From: Caballeronia cordobensis
GTDB lineage: Bacteria; Pseudomonadota; Gammaproteobacteria; Burkholderiales; Burkholderiaceae
Direction: 5' to 3'
Length of the DNA: 64,000 nt
Assembly: GCF_001544575.2 (NCBI RefSeq)
Contig: NZ_FCNY02000005.1
Span: 124,001-188,000, forward strand
Part shown: positions 26,104 through 34,720 of the stretch, piece by piece
How the letters are laid out: every line of letters starts with the position of its first letter
How positions within the stretch are numbered: the first letter of the stretch is position 1
Notes under the pieces: model-generated
Seen by the model: only the letters and a program-made list of their open reading frames with translations
Database searches by the model: none
What the model was told of the DNA's origin: nothing
Translations under genes and position numbers: made by a program

Positions 26104-27708
26104 ATGACCATTCAGACCTTCAACCCGTCGCGCGCCACGCGCGGCATGGCGGTCGCGCCGCACTCGCTCGCCTCGCAGAGCGCGCTCGCCGTGCTGCGCG
26201 AAGGCGGCAACGCCGTCGAAGCGATGATCGCCGCTGCCGCAACCATCGCGATCGTCTATCCGCACATGAATGGCATCGGCGGCGACGGCTTCTGGCTGAT
26301 CTCGCGGCCGGGCGCCGAACCCGTCGGCATCGAGGCGTGCGGCGCGGCGGCGTCGGCGGCAACGATCGAGCGGTATCGCGCGCTCGGGCTGGAGCGCATT
26401 CCGCATCGCGGGCCGCTTGCCGCGAATACCGTCGCGGGCACGGTATCGGGCTGGCATGCGGCGTTCGAGTGGTCGCGCACGACGCTCGGCGGACGGCTGC
26501 CGCTGTCGCGCCTGCTCGACGATGCGATCGACTATGCGACGCACGGCGTGCCCGTCACGGACAGTCAGGCGCGCTGTATCGCCGCCAAGCGCGATGAACT
26601 CGAAAGCGTGCCCGGCTTCGCGGATACCTTCACGCCCTCGCCCTTGCAGGCCGGCGATCTTTTCACGCAGCCGCGCATGGCCGCGACGCTTGCGCAACTC
26701 GTGCGCAACGGGCTCGACGATTTCTATCGCGGGGATCTCGCGCGCAGCATGGCGGCGGAATTGAGCGCGCTGGGAAGCCCGCTCGCCGCCGGCGATCTGG
26801 AACGTCACCACGCGCGGATCGTGACGCCGCTCGCCCTCGCCCATTCGCTCGGCACCGTCTACAACATGCCGCCGCCGACGCAGGGCGTCGTGTCGCTCAT
26901 CATCGTCGGATTGCTGGACCGTGTGCTGCGCGACGACATGGACCCGCTTGGCCCGGAGTATGTTCACGCGTGCGTCGAGGCGACGAAGCTCGCGTTCGCG
27001 ATCCGCGATGCGCACGTCTGCGATCCCGATCACATGGACGTCGATCCGCAGGCGCTGCTTGCGCCCGAACGTCTCGATGAACTCGCATCGCGCATCTCGA
27101 TGGATCGCGCCGCGCCGTGGGGCAACGGCCTCGGTCCCGCCGACACGGTATGGCTCGGCGTCATCGACGGCAATGGCGTTGCCGTCAGCTTCATCCAGAG
27201 CATCTATCACGAGTTCGGCAGCGGGATCGTGCTGCCGTCGTCGGGCGTGAACTGGCAGAACCGCGGCTGCAGCTTTTCGCTCGACGCAACCTCGCGCAAT
27301 CCGCTGATGCCGGGACGGCGGCCCTTCCACACGCTGAATCCCGCGCTCGCGCGTTTCGCCGACGGACGCGTGATGGTCTACGGCAACATGGGCGGCGACG
27401 GCCAGCCGCAATCGCAGAGCGCGGTATTCACGCGCATCGCGCGGTACGGATGGAATCCGCAGACGGCCATCGATGCGCCGCGCTGGCTGCTCGGCCGCAC
27501 GTGGGGACAGGCGAGCGATTCGCTCAAGCTCGAAGCGCGCTTCGGCGAAGAGACCGCCGCCGCGCTTCGGCATCTCGGCCACGAAGTCGATGTGCTGCTG
27601 CCCTACGACGAAACGATGGGCCACGCGGGCGCGATCATCCGTTATCCGAACGGATGTTTCGAAGGCGGACACGATCCGCGCAGCGACGGCGCGGCGATCG
27701 GCTGGTAA
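26104..27708 (+). CDS. Gamma-glutamyltransferase-family protein
   Basis: A 534-residue member of the gamma-glutamyltransferase (Ntn-hydrolase) family, made as a precursor that cleaves itself before a threonine. That residue is Thr348 in PADTVWLGVIDGNGVAVSFI. The oxyanion segment PSSGVNWQNRG (about 378-388) and GGDGQPQSQSAV, which stands in for the usual GGD/SGGxxI region, are present. No signal peptide is seen, unlike periplasmic GGT, so it is likely cytosolic, possibly an acylase-like member. It is the last gene of the peptidase/transporter/LysR block. The start ATG 26104 has only a weak ribosome site; coupling with the LysR stop 21 bases upstream is possible. Confidence 0.88.
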   Translation: MTIQTFNPSRATRGMAVAPHSLASQSALAVLREGGNAVEAMIAAAATIAIVYPHMNGIGGDGFWLISRPGAEPVGIEACGAAASAATIERYRALGLERIPHRGPLAANTVAGTVSGWHAAFEWSRTTLGGRLPLSRLLDDAIDYATHGVPVTDSQARCIAAKRDELESVPGFADTFTPSPLQAGDLFTQPRMAATLAQLVRNGLDDFYRGDLARSMAAELSALGSPLAAGDLERHHARIVTPLALAHSLGTVYNMPPPTQGVVSLIIVGLLDRVLRDDMDPLGPEYVHACVEATKLAFAIRDAHVCDPDHMDVDPQALLAPERLDELASRISMDRAAPWGNGLGPADTVWLGVIDGNGVAVSFIQSIYHEFGSGIVLPSSGVNWQNRGCSFSLDATSRNPLMPGRRPFHTLNPALARFADGRVMVYGNMGGDGQPQSQSAVFTRIARYGWNPQTAIDAPRWLLGRTWGQASDSLKLEARFGEETAAALRHLGHEVDVLLPYDETMGHAGAIIRYPNGCFEGGHDPRSDGAAIGW

Positions 27709-27713
27709 CGCAT

Positions 27714-27743
27714 GTTCCCCGCGTGATGTTTCATGCGGGGAAC
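27714..27743. terminator. Bidirectional hairpin between convergent genes
   Basis: GTTCCCCGC at 27714-27722 and GCGGGGAAC at 27735-27743 form a perfect nine-base-pair stem with a 12-base loop. It lies in the 42-base gap between the convergent gamma-glutamyltransferase and dehydrogenase genes and is well placed to end both transcripts. A T-run is lacking on the plus strand. Confidence 0.5.
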
Positions 27744-27750
27744 GCGACGC

Positions 27751-29034
27751 TCAGAGCAGCGCTTCGCTGCGCGCCATGCTTGCCGACGGCGCAGCGGCGA
27801 CCTGAACCGGTTTCCCCGGCCACTCACGCAGCACGGCTTCCGCGACGAGTTCCGCCGTCGCCGCCGAAAGCGTCCATCCGAGATGCCCGTGCCCGGTGTT
27901 GTAGAACACGCCGGGACGCCTGCCCTGCCCGACCTTCGGCAGCATGCTCGGCAACATCGGGCGCAGGCCGCTCCACGGAATCACGCGCGCGGTCGATACT
28001 TCAGGAAAGTAGCGCCGCGTCCATTCGACCAACGGCGCGATGCGGTCCGCGCGGATATCGCGGTTGAAGCCGTTCAGCTCCGCCGTGCCCGCCACGCGGA
28101 AGCGATCCGCGCCGAGACGGCTCGTGACGATCTTCGCGCGGTCGTCGAGCAGGCTGACCCACGGCGCGTTCTCGCGGCTGCGCGCATCGTCGAGACACAC
28201 GGTGATCGAATAGCCTTTGACCGGATAGACGTTGACGTGATCGCCGGCCATCGAGGCGAACGCCCGGCTGCCCACGCCCGCGCAGATCACGATGCCGTCG
28301 AACTGAAGCACGCTTTCTTCGCCCGCCTGCTCGACCGTCAGCGCAATGCTGCCCGCCTGATCGTCGATCGATTTGACCGACGTGTCGTAGCGGAACTCGA
28401 CGCCGTGACGCACGCATGCATCGGCGAGACCGCGCGTGAACTTGTGGATGTCGCCGGTGGAATCCGAGGGCGTGAAGAAACCCGCGTGAAAACTGCCCTT
28501 CAGCGTCGGCTCGATCGACGCGATTTCCTGCGCGGTGACCGCATGGCGCGCCAGCCCCGCGCCGTTGAGAATCTCGTTGACCTTCGACGCGGCCTCGAAC
28601 TCCTTGCGCGTCGCGTAGAAATGCAGGATGCCGCGCCGCTCCAGATCGAAGTCGATGCGCTCCGTCTCCGCGATGCGGAACAGATGCTCGCGCGCCGCGA
28701 GCGCGAGGCGCACGGTCTCGGCCGTGTTGGCCCGATAGTTCGGAATCTGCCGCAGGAACTCGCCCATCCAGCTGTACTTGTGCCAGCCGGGGCGCGGGTT
28801 CATCAGCAAGGGCGCGTCGCGCGTGAACATCCACTTGAGGCCCTTCAGCACGGTTGCGCGGCTGTTCCAGACTTCCGCGTTGCTGGCCGAGAGCTGCCCG
28901 CCGTTGGCGAAGGAGGTTTCCATCGCCGCGTAGCGATGACGTTCGAGCACGGTGACGCGCAGGCCGCGCTGCGCGAGGGCGTACGCGGTCGTGACGCCGG
29001 TGATCCCGGCGCCGATGATGGCGATTCGTGACAT
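27751..29034 (-). CDS. D-amino-acid dehydrogenase (DadA-like), probably glycine-controlled
   Basis: A 427-residue FAD enzyme of the DadA/glycine-oxidase family, which oxidises D-amino acids or glycine to keto acids, passing electrons to the membrane chain. The FAD-binding GxGxxG is in IAIIGAGITGVTTAYALAQR, and the C-terminal GHGHLGWTLS segment closes the flavin site. Its 5' leader carries two glycine-riboswitch aptamers. Glycine switches usually turn on glycine breakdown or efflux, so glycine or a small amino acid is the probable substrate, in contrast to the D-alanine role of classical DadA. No racemase gene is beside it. It may process amino acids released by the convergent peptidase cluster. 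Confidence 0.88.
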   Translation of the reverse strand: MSRIAIIGAGITGVTTAYALAQRGLRVTVLERHRYAAMETSFANGGQLSASNAEVWNSRATVLKGLKWMFTRDAPLLMNPRPGWHKYSWMGEFLRQIPNYRANTAETVRLALAAREHLFRIAETERIDFDLERRGILHFYATRKEFEAASKVNEILNGAGLARHAVTAQEIASIEPTLKGSFHAGFFTPSDSTGDIHKFTRGLADACVRHGVEFRYDTSVKSIDDQAGSIALTVEQAGEESVLQFDGIVICAGVGSRAFASMAGDHVNVYPVKGYSITVCLDDARSRENAPWVSLLDDRAKIVTSRLGADRFRVAGTAELNGFNRDIRADRIAPLVEWTRRYFPEVSTARVIPWSGLRPMLPSMLPKVGQGRRPGVFYNTGHGHLGWTLSAATAELVAEAVLREWPGKPVQVAAAPSASMARSEALL

Positions 29035-29094
29035 GACATGGTCCAGTTTTCGTTGAGCATCGCCGGCCGTTCATAGCCGGCACCGATGCCCCAT

Positions 29095-29190
29095 CTGTCC
29101 ATGTACCTGAGAGTTTCGCCCGCGCGCCGCGCATGACTGCCGGCCGGGGCTCCCCTTCGGTGGGCGCGCATGGCGCCGCTCTCCAGATGT
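29095..29190 (-). ncRNA. Glycine riboswitch, second (gene-proximal) aptamer
   Basis: On the minus strand the aptamer starts near CTGGAGAGCG (29177-29186), contains CACCGAAGGGGAGCC, and ends AAACTCTCAGGTACATGGAC, close to the glycine aptamer consensus (GGAGAG, GCCGAAGGGGCAA, CTCTCAGG). It ends about 60 bases before the start codon of the DadA-like gene, so it can control translation or elongation. It pairs with a second aptamer directly upstream. Confidence 0.85.
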
Positions 29191-29199
29191 TCCGGCGCG

Positions 29200-29275
29200 C
29201 ACGGTCCTTTTGCCTGAGAGTTTCCGGGGCGGTTGCTCCGTCGGCGTCGTCGCGAAGGACGAGCTCTTCCGTGGC
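29200..29275 (-). ncRNA. Glycine riboswitch, first (distal) aptamer
   Basis: On the minus strand this element contains CACGGAAGAGCTCG, a GACGGAGCAACC loop and AAACTCTCAGGCAAAAGGAC, the invariant 3' part of glycine aptamers. Ten bases separate it from the second aptamer, the standard tandem layout for cooperative or paired folding. The GGAGAG of the first helix is altered to GGAAGAG. Confidence 0.85.
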
Positions 29276-29437
29276 GCGTTGTCGAACACCTCGACGATAC
29301 CCATCCGAAATGCGCGTGGCAAGCCCTTATTTTGCGAGGGCTTCGGCACGCGCCATGCTGCTCGTCGATTCGGGCTGCGCGGACGCAGATGCATCGCGCG
29401 CTGCCGGCTCGACGTCCACGCGCTGTGTGCGCCGTCG

Positions 29438-30028
29438 CTATTGCAGAACCGACGCACAGAGCTTCGCCAGCCGCTCATCGAGCGAACGGCCCTGAACGTC
29501 GATCTTCGCGCTGTGGAACTGACTGAGCTGGGTCGAAGGTTTGTCGTATTCGATGCTCGTGCCGCCCTGCGCGTTTTCATAGACCATGATTCGCAGCGGA
29601 GCATAGAGTCCGGCGGCCATATCGACACTCGTCATTTCGGTGGCGGTGAGAATGTTGCCGGTGAAATACTCGGTGCCGTTCTTGCGCTGGCCCTTGAGCG
29701 CGAGCCAGTCGCCATGCACGCCGATATAGTGGATGACGAGTCCGTCGCTGCCCGCGGCTTTTTGAAGCGCCGCGTGCAATTCGTCTACCTTGTTTTCCTT
29801 GAGCAGCATACGGATGTGGTCGTCGAGCCTGCCAAGGCGGCTTTCCAGTTCCTGCTTGACGGCGGCGTACGGTTTGCCCGACGAGACGACGACATGATCG
29901 ACGATCATCTTCGTCTCCGACACCTCGACCGTGGCCGCCCTCGCGGACGCGCAAAACATGTTGAAGCACAGCGCGGCGGCAAGCGTGGGGGCGGTCAGCC
30001 GTGCGGCCATGAAGCGTAAGTGATTCAC
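29438..30028 (-). CDS. Exported DUF302-domain protein
   Basis: A 196-residue protein with a GTG start after AAGGAGATCTCT. The N-terminus has a signal peptide (LTAPTLAAALCFNMFCASARA, cleavage before ATV), so it is periplasmic. The remainder resembles the DUF302 fold, with LRIMVYENAQGGTSIEYDKP followed by TQLSQF near residue 168. DUF302 proteins bind unknown ligands; some act with redox proteins. It lies between the glycine-switch gene and the symporter operon on the same strand, 55 bases after the symporter stop, and may be the last gene of that operon. No enzymatic residues are evident. Confidence 0.75.
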   Translation of the reverse strand: MNHLRFMAARLTAPTLAAALCFNMFCASARAATVEVSETKMIVDHVVVSSGKPYAAVKQELESRLGRLDDHIRMLLKENKVDELHAALQKAAGSDGLVIHYIGVHGDWLALKGQRKNGTEYFTGNILTATEMTSVDMAAGLYAPLRIMVYENAQGGTSIEYDKPSTQLSQFHSAKIDVQGRSLDERLAKLCASVLQ

Positions 30029-30083
30029 AGAGATCTCCTTCGAGAGACAGGTTCGAATGGTTTAAGAGCCGGTGCCGCCCACA

Positions 30084-31670
30084 TCAGTGTTCCGATGCGG
30101 CTTCGGCGCCAAGGCCGCTCAGCATCCGGAGTTGCTGCGCGTCGAAGGCATCGCGATCGGCGCTGCGGCGTGTCGTCACCGACCCGAGCCAGCCTGCGAC
30201 GAAGCCCACGGGAATGCTGAAAATCCCGGGGTTCGACAGCCAGAACGGCGGCGTGACGTCCTTGAAGAAGATGCCCTTCGCGCCGATCACCGCCGGCCCG
30301 ACGAGAACCAGCCCGATCGCGGACAGCGTCCCGGCGATCACGGCCGCGATCGCGCCGCGATCCGTAAAGCGCCGCCAGTACATCGAGTAAAGAATCACGG
30401 GCAGATTGGCGCTTGCCGCGATGGCGAAGGCCAGTCCGACCAGAAACGCGACATTGAACGTCTTGACCAGCAGCGCAAGCCCGATGGCCACCGCGCCGAA
30501 GACGACCGTGGCCAGCTTCGCGATCCTGACTTGCCGGCGCTCGTTGTTGCCGGACGCGGGAAACAGATGGCCGAAGATGTCGTGCGAAATGGTCGACGCC
30601 GACGAAATCATGATGCCCGACACGACGGCGAGAATCGTGGCGAAGGCGATCGCGGATACGCAAGCAAGGAGCAACTCGCCGCCGACGGAACCCGCGCCGC
30701 CGCCGAGCGTCGCCGCCAGCAGCGTGATGGCGCTGTTGCCGGAACTCTTCGTCGCCAGAATCGCAGCCGGTCCCACGATGGCGCTCGCGGAGAAACCCAG
30801 CACAATCATCATGGCCGCGAACGAGGTCATCACGATCAGGCCGATCTTCGCCGACTTTCTCGCCGCGACGGCGGAGGGCACCGTGTAGAACCGGGTCATC
30901 ACGTGCGGCAGACCCGCTGTGCCCAACACCAGCGCGAACGCGAGCGACAGCGTGTCGAGCGGATCCTTGAAATAACCGCCGGGCACGAAATACTTCTCAG
31001 GATGCAGCGATGACAGGCGTGCCTTCTGAAACAACGCGCCCAGATCGAAGGAGAAATACGCCATCGCAAGCAGGACGAGCACCGCACCGGCGACCCAGAC
31101 GAGCACCGCTTTCACGATCTGCACATAGGTGGCGGCCACCATGCCGCCGAAGAGTACATACGCGATCATGAGCACGCCGATCAGCACGATTGCAGCGTCG
31201 CTGCCGACCGGGAGCAACAGACTGGCCAGTGCGCCGCCGCCCACCAGTTGCGCGAGCAGATAGGCCAGCGAAATCAGCAACGAGGACGTCGAGGTGGCCG
31301 CGCGAACGCCGCGGCTGCGCAACCGGAGCGCGACGACATCGGAGAGGGTGAACTTGCCGCAGTTTCTCACCGGCTCGGCAACGATGAGCATGATGATGAT
31401 CCATCCCGCGATGAACCCGACCTGATACACGATGCCGTCGAAGCCGAACAATGCGACGAGTCCGGTCACCCCGAGAAACGATCCCGCCGACATGAAGTCG
31501 CCCGCCAGTGCGAGACCGTTCTGGAACGGCGAAAGATTGCGCCCGGCCACGAAAAACCCGGCCGTGCCGCGCGAACGGCGAGCGCTCCAGCCGGTCAGAA
31601 CGAGGCTGAGCCCGATAAAACTCACGAAGGCGATGATACGCAGGCCGCCATGCCCGAGGAGACTATCCAT
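30084..31670 (-). CDS. Sodium:solute symporter, ActP (cation/acetate)-like
   Basis: A 528-residue inner-membrane transporter of the SSS family with about 13 membrane segments. Typical segments are AGRNLSPFQNGLALAGDFMS and SAGSFLGVTGLVALFGFDG near the N-terminus, as in ActP, which imports acetate and other short acids with sodium. The start at 31670 overlaps the stop of the DUF485 gene, and GGTGACC stands before it; ATG 31682 is less likely. DUF485 next to ActP is a standard pair (YjcH-ActP). Here the pair ends an operon for acyl-CoA metabolism and may import its acid substrate. Confidence 0.92.
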   Translation of the reverse strand: MDSLLGHGGLRIIAFVSFIGLSLVLTGWSARRSRGTAGFFVAGRNLSPFQNGLALAGDFMSAGSFLGVTGLVALFGFDGIVYQVGFIAGWIIIMLIVAEPVRNCGKFTLSDVVALRLRSRGVRAATSTSSLLISLAYLLAQLVGGGALASLLLPVGSDAAIVLIGVLMIAYVLFGGMVAATYVQIVKAVLVWVAGAVLVLLAMAYFSFDLGALFQKARLSSLHPEKYFVPGGYFKDPLDTLSLAFALVLGTAGLPHVMTRFYTVPSAVAARKSAKIGLIVMTSFAAMMIVLGFSASAIVGPAAILATKSSGNSAITLLAATLGGGAGSVGGELLLACVSAIAFATILAVVSGIMISSASTISHDIFGHLFPASGNNERRQVRIAKLATVVFGAVAIGLALLVKTFNVAFLVGLAFAIAASANLPVILYSMYWRRFTDRGAIAAVIAGTLSAIGLVLVGPAVIGAKGIFFKDVTPPFWLSNPGIFSIPVGFVAGWLGSVTTRRSADRDAFDAQQLRMLSGLGAEAASEH

Positions 31671-32037
31671 GCTGGTCACCATTTTGTTGACCGAGCGCGC
31701 TCTGAAGAAGCTCGGATGCTTTCGGGTCGTAGACGCGTCCAGCCCATGCGCAATAGGCCCAGAACGTCGCGATGACGAGCGCGAACTGAAAGACGATGGC
31801 CAGCAGACCGAGGTTGAACTCGCCGTACACGGGTATGTACATCACATCCGAGCAGCCGAGCACAATGATAAGAATACCGAAATAAGCCGCCAGCGATGCG
31901 TAAAGCATCGACCAGACGAAGCGGTTTCGCAAGCGCGAGAGCGCCAGGGTTTTTTCGCTGACGGACAGGGCAGACGGGCCGGTCTGGCTCGTGTTTTGCC
32001 GCTCGAATTCCGCGTTGATCGATTCCATCGACTGCAT
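31663..32037 (-). CDS. DUF485 membrane protein (YjcH-like)
   Basis: A 124-residue protein with two membrane segments (about 43-63, SMLYASLAAYFGILIIVLGC, and 73-95, NLGLLAIVFQFALVIATFWA) and the DUF485 layout: basic N-terminal helix LSRLRNRFVW before the first segment. The start at 32037 follows TAGGAGACGCGAC. It overlaps the ActP-like symporter by eight bases and so is probably translationally coupled to it. DUF485 proteins are accessory to acetate permease; the exact job is not established. Confidence 0.88.
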   Translation of the reverse strand: MQSMESINAEFERQNTSQTGPSALSVSEKTLALSRLRNRFVWSMLYASLAAYFGILIIVLGCSDVMYIPVYGEFNLGLLAIVFQFALVIATFWAYCAWAGRVYDPKASELLQSALGQQNGDQHG

Positions 32038-32081
32038 GTCGCGTCTCCTACGATTGTTGTGATGGTGAATCTCTGAACCTG

Positions 32082-33410
32082 TCATCGCGCGGCGCTTGCC
32101 GGCAGCACTTCGCCACGGCACTCGCCGAAACCGATCCGCGCGAAGCCCGTTTTGCGGCAGTAGCCGCGCAAGATCACGGCGTCGCCGTCTTCCACGTAGC
32201 TGCGTTGTTCGCCGGTATCCAGCGTGACCGGTTCGCTTGCGTTGCCGGCGAGTTCCATCAGCGCGCCCGCTTCCGCTTTCTCCGGGCCCGAGACGGTGCC
32301 GCTGCCCAGCAGATCCCCCGCCCGCAGATTGCAGCCGCCCACGGTGTGATGCGCGACCATCTGCGCAACGCTCCAGTACTGATGCCGGAAGCTGGTGCGT
32401 GAAAGCTGCGAAGCCGGAAGATTGCCCGCTCGATGACGCGCCGTTTCCAGCCAGACTTCGAGCTGGATATCGAGCGCGCCTTCTCTGCTGTTCCGCTCCG
32501 AATGCAGATACGCAAGCGGCTCACAATCTTCGGGCGGCCGCGGCAGCGCGAGCCGGAACGGCGCGAGTGCTTCCATCGTCACAATCCACGGCGAAAGCGT
32601 GGTCGCGAAGTTCTTGGCGAGAAACGGCCCGAGCGGCTGCATTTCCCAGGACTGGATATCGCGTGCAGACCAGTCGTTGAGCAGGCACAGGCCGAACACA
32701 TGACTGTCGGCGTGCTCCAGTTCGATCGGTTCGCCGGGCGCATTGCCCTGTCCGATATAGATGCCGAGTTCGAGTTCGTAATCCAGCTTGAGCGATGGCG
32801 AGAACACGGGAGCCTGCGCGCCTGGCGGAACGATCTGCCCTTTCGGCCGGACGAAGCGCTGACCGCTGAGTCCGAGACTCGATACCCGGCCGTGATAGGC
32901 AATCGGAATCGATCTGAAATTCGCGCTCACGCCACTCAGACCGAGCAATCTGCTGATGTTGGTCGCGTGATGAATCGACGTATAAAAGTCGGTGTAATCG
33001 CCGATTTGCGCAGGCAGCCCATGTTCGACTTCGGACATCGGCACCAGGCAGTCGCGGAGCACGTTGCTATCGCTCGGGAACGCGCGCTCGTGAAGCGCGG
33101 CGAACAGCGCGTGCCGCAACGCGCCCCATGCGGCCGGTCCCAGCGAAAAGAAAGCGTTGAGCACGGGCTGCGCGCAGGCCCGCGCCGCTTCATCGGCGAC
33201 ACCGCTCAGGCGTCCCTGAGACGCCCACGCGCCGAGATCCACGACCTGATCGCCGATCGCGACACCGCCGCGAAACGCTTCGTCCGTGTTCTTTCTGCGG
33301 AAGATGGAAAACGGCAGGTTCTGGATCGGGAAATCGCCGTCCGGCATGTTGGCCGATTCGACCCAGCTGCGCGCAGCGGGATCGTGAGTCTGGTTCAAAG
33401 TGCGGAGCAT
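32082..33410 (-). CDS. fahA: Fumarylacetoacetase
   Basis: A 442-residue fumarylacetoacetase, which cleaves fumarylacetoacetate to fumarate and acetoacetate, the last step of tyrosine/homogentisate breakdown. It has the small N-terminal SH3-like domain (FPIQNLPFSIFRRK) and the large FAH domain with metal and catalytic segments GDYTDFYTSIHHATNIS, LDYELELGIYIGQG, LLNDWSARDIQSWE and the C-terminal TVGGCNLRAGDLLGSGTVSG. The start at 33410 is set by homology; the frame stays open upstream without match. Homogentisate dioxygenase is not beside it, and a CoA-transferase and an enoyl-CoA hydratase are, so it may act on a related acylpyruvate. Confidence 0.93.
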   Translation of the reverse strand: MLRTLNQTHDPAARSWVESANMPDGDFPIQNLPFSIFRRKNTDEAFRGGVAIGDQVVDLGAWASQGRLSGVADEAARACAQPVLNAFFSLGPAAWGALRHALFAALHERAFPSDSNVLRDCLVPMSEVEHGLPAQIGDYTDFYTSIHHATNISRLLGLSGVSANFRSIPIAYHGRVSSLGLSGQRFVRPKGQIVPPGAQAPVFSPSLKLDYELELGIYIGQGNAPGEPIELEHADSHVFGLCLLNDWSARDIQSWEMQPLGPFLAKNFATTLSPWIVTMEALAPFRLALPRPPEDCEPLAYLHSERNSREGALDIQLEVWLETARHRAGNLPASQLSRTSFRHQYWSVAQMVAHHTVGGCNLRAGDLLGSGTVSGPEKAEAGALMELAGNASEPVTLDTGEQRSYVEDGDAVILRGYCRKTGFARIGFGECRGEVLPASAAR

Positions 33411-33489
33411 GTTCGTCCCGTTCAGGCAGGTTGGATCTCGCGCCGGACACCGGCGAAAAGGCTCGTCTTCGCCGAGCCGCGCGCGGGTT

Positions 33490-34719
33490 TCAGTCGATTG
33501 ATTGCGCGGGGTTGTGACGGCTGAGGAGAATGCCCCGCTCCTGCAATTCGCGAATGAATCCGGCGTCGACCTTGCGCTCGGACAGCACCTCGGCGTTGTG
33601 CTCGCCCTGAAAGGCCGGCCGGCCCGGCAAAGGCAATTCGGATTCGCTGAAGTGCCACGGCGCGCCCGGCATGCGTGTCGTGCCGCCGGAGCGGTCATCG
33701 ATATCGACCAGCGCGCCCCACTCGCGCACCCACTCGGATTGCGCGAACTCGTTGGTACTGCGCACCACGCCGATGGCCAGTCCGCCCTCGCTGACCTGCG
33801 TCTGAAGTTGTTCGAGATCGTCGAAGCCCAGGATCCATGCGCGCACTTCTGCCAGCAGCTCCGCAAGGTGTTGCCGCCGCAACAGCGCCGTGCCGAAGCG
33901 GGGATCGCTCAGCAGATCGTTGCGGCGCATCATCGTGCAGTAGCGTTTGAACATCGGTGTGTAGATCGGGCTTCCCGCGATGGTGAGCCGCCGTCCATCG
34001 GGCAGGTCGAAGATGTGCGAGTCCGGCGCCGACAAGATGATCGGCTCGCCTTCCGTGTCGATCTCCGAGAGCTGCGCGCCCGCGCGTTCGTTGACCGACA
34101 GCATCGTGGCCGCCATCGACACATCGACATGCTGCCCCTCACCCGTCCGCGCACGATGCGCGAGCGCCGCCAGCACGCCGATCACGCCGTGAAGCCCCGT
34201 GTACATGTCGGCATGACTGCACGCGTCGTTGCGCACTTCGGTGAGCGCGTCGCCGAAATGGTTCTGAACGATGTCCGTCAGTCCCGACTCGGCCTGCACG
34301 GTCGGGGCGAACGCCGGCCGGTTGCGCCATGACGTCGCCTGCCCATAGCCGCTCAGCGACGCATAGATCACGGACGGGTTGATTGCGCGGACCTGCTCGT
34401 AGCCCAGTCCGAACCGGTTCAGCGTGCCCGGCCGGAAGTTCTCGACGATGACATCCGCGTCGCGGCACATGTCGATCATGATCGCGCGGGCTTCGGGAAA
34501 GTTGAGGTCGAGGCTCACGTTGCGTTTGCCGGCGTTCTGCTGCACGTAGTAGAGCGACATGTCGCCGATATGCGGCATGCTCACGCGGCCGATATCGCCG
34601 GACGGCGGTTCGATCTTGGTCACGGTCGCGCCGAGGTCGAGCAGCGTCTTGGTGCAGTGAGGTCCGGCGAGCACACGCGTGAAATCGATCACGCGAATCC
34701 CTTCGAGTGGTGCCGACAT
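33490..34719 (-). CDS. CaiB/BaiF family (class III) CoA-transferase
   Basis: A 409-residue class III CoA-transferase, moving CoA between carboxylic acids. It has the N-terminal VIDFTRVLAGPHCTKTLLDLGATVTKIE and the catalytic Asp in NDACSHADMYTGLHGVIGVL (the usual NDPWVD-like position). GGGAGACTGAC precedes ATG 34719, which lies one base after the stop of the hydratase gene (TGACATG), so translation is probably coupled. It would activate an imported acid for the enoyl-CoA hydratase. The substrate is unknown; carnitine, oxalate and succinate types cannot be told apart. Confidence 0.92.
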   Translation of the reverse strand: MSAPLEGIRVIDFTRVLAGPHCTKTLLDLGATVTKIEPPSGDIGRVSMPHIGDMSLYYVQQNAGKRNVSLDLNFPEARAIMIDMCRDADVIVENFRPGTLNRFGLGYEQVRAINPSVIYASLSGYGQATSWRNRPAFAPTVQAESGLTDIVQNHFGDALTEVRNDACSHADMYTGLHGVIGVLAALAHRARTGEGQHVDVSMAATMLSVNERAGAQLSEIDTEGEPIILSAPDSHIFDLPDGRRLTIAGSPIYTPMFKRYCTMMRRNDLLSDPRFGTALLRRQHLAELLAEVRAWILGFDDLEQLQTQVSEGGLAIGVVRSTNEFAQSEWVREWGALVDIDDRSGGTTRMPGAPWHFSESELPLPGRPAFQGEHNAEVLSERKVDAGFIRELQERGILLSRHNPAQSID

Positions 34720-34720
34720 G

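Noticed and set aside
26074..27672. A 532-codon open frame antisense to the gamma-glutamyltransferase gene
   Set aside because: Its translation is Arg/Ala/His-rich with no domain, and the sense strand encodes a full enzyme with a catalytic Thr. Antisense open frames are common in high-GC DNA.
33411..33866. In-frame upstream extension of fumarylacetoacetase
   Set aside because: It overlaps the end of the CoA-transferase gene in another frame and does not match the family; ATG 33410 fits the normal N-terminus.
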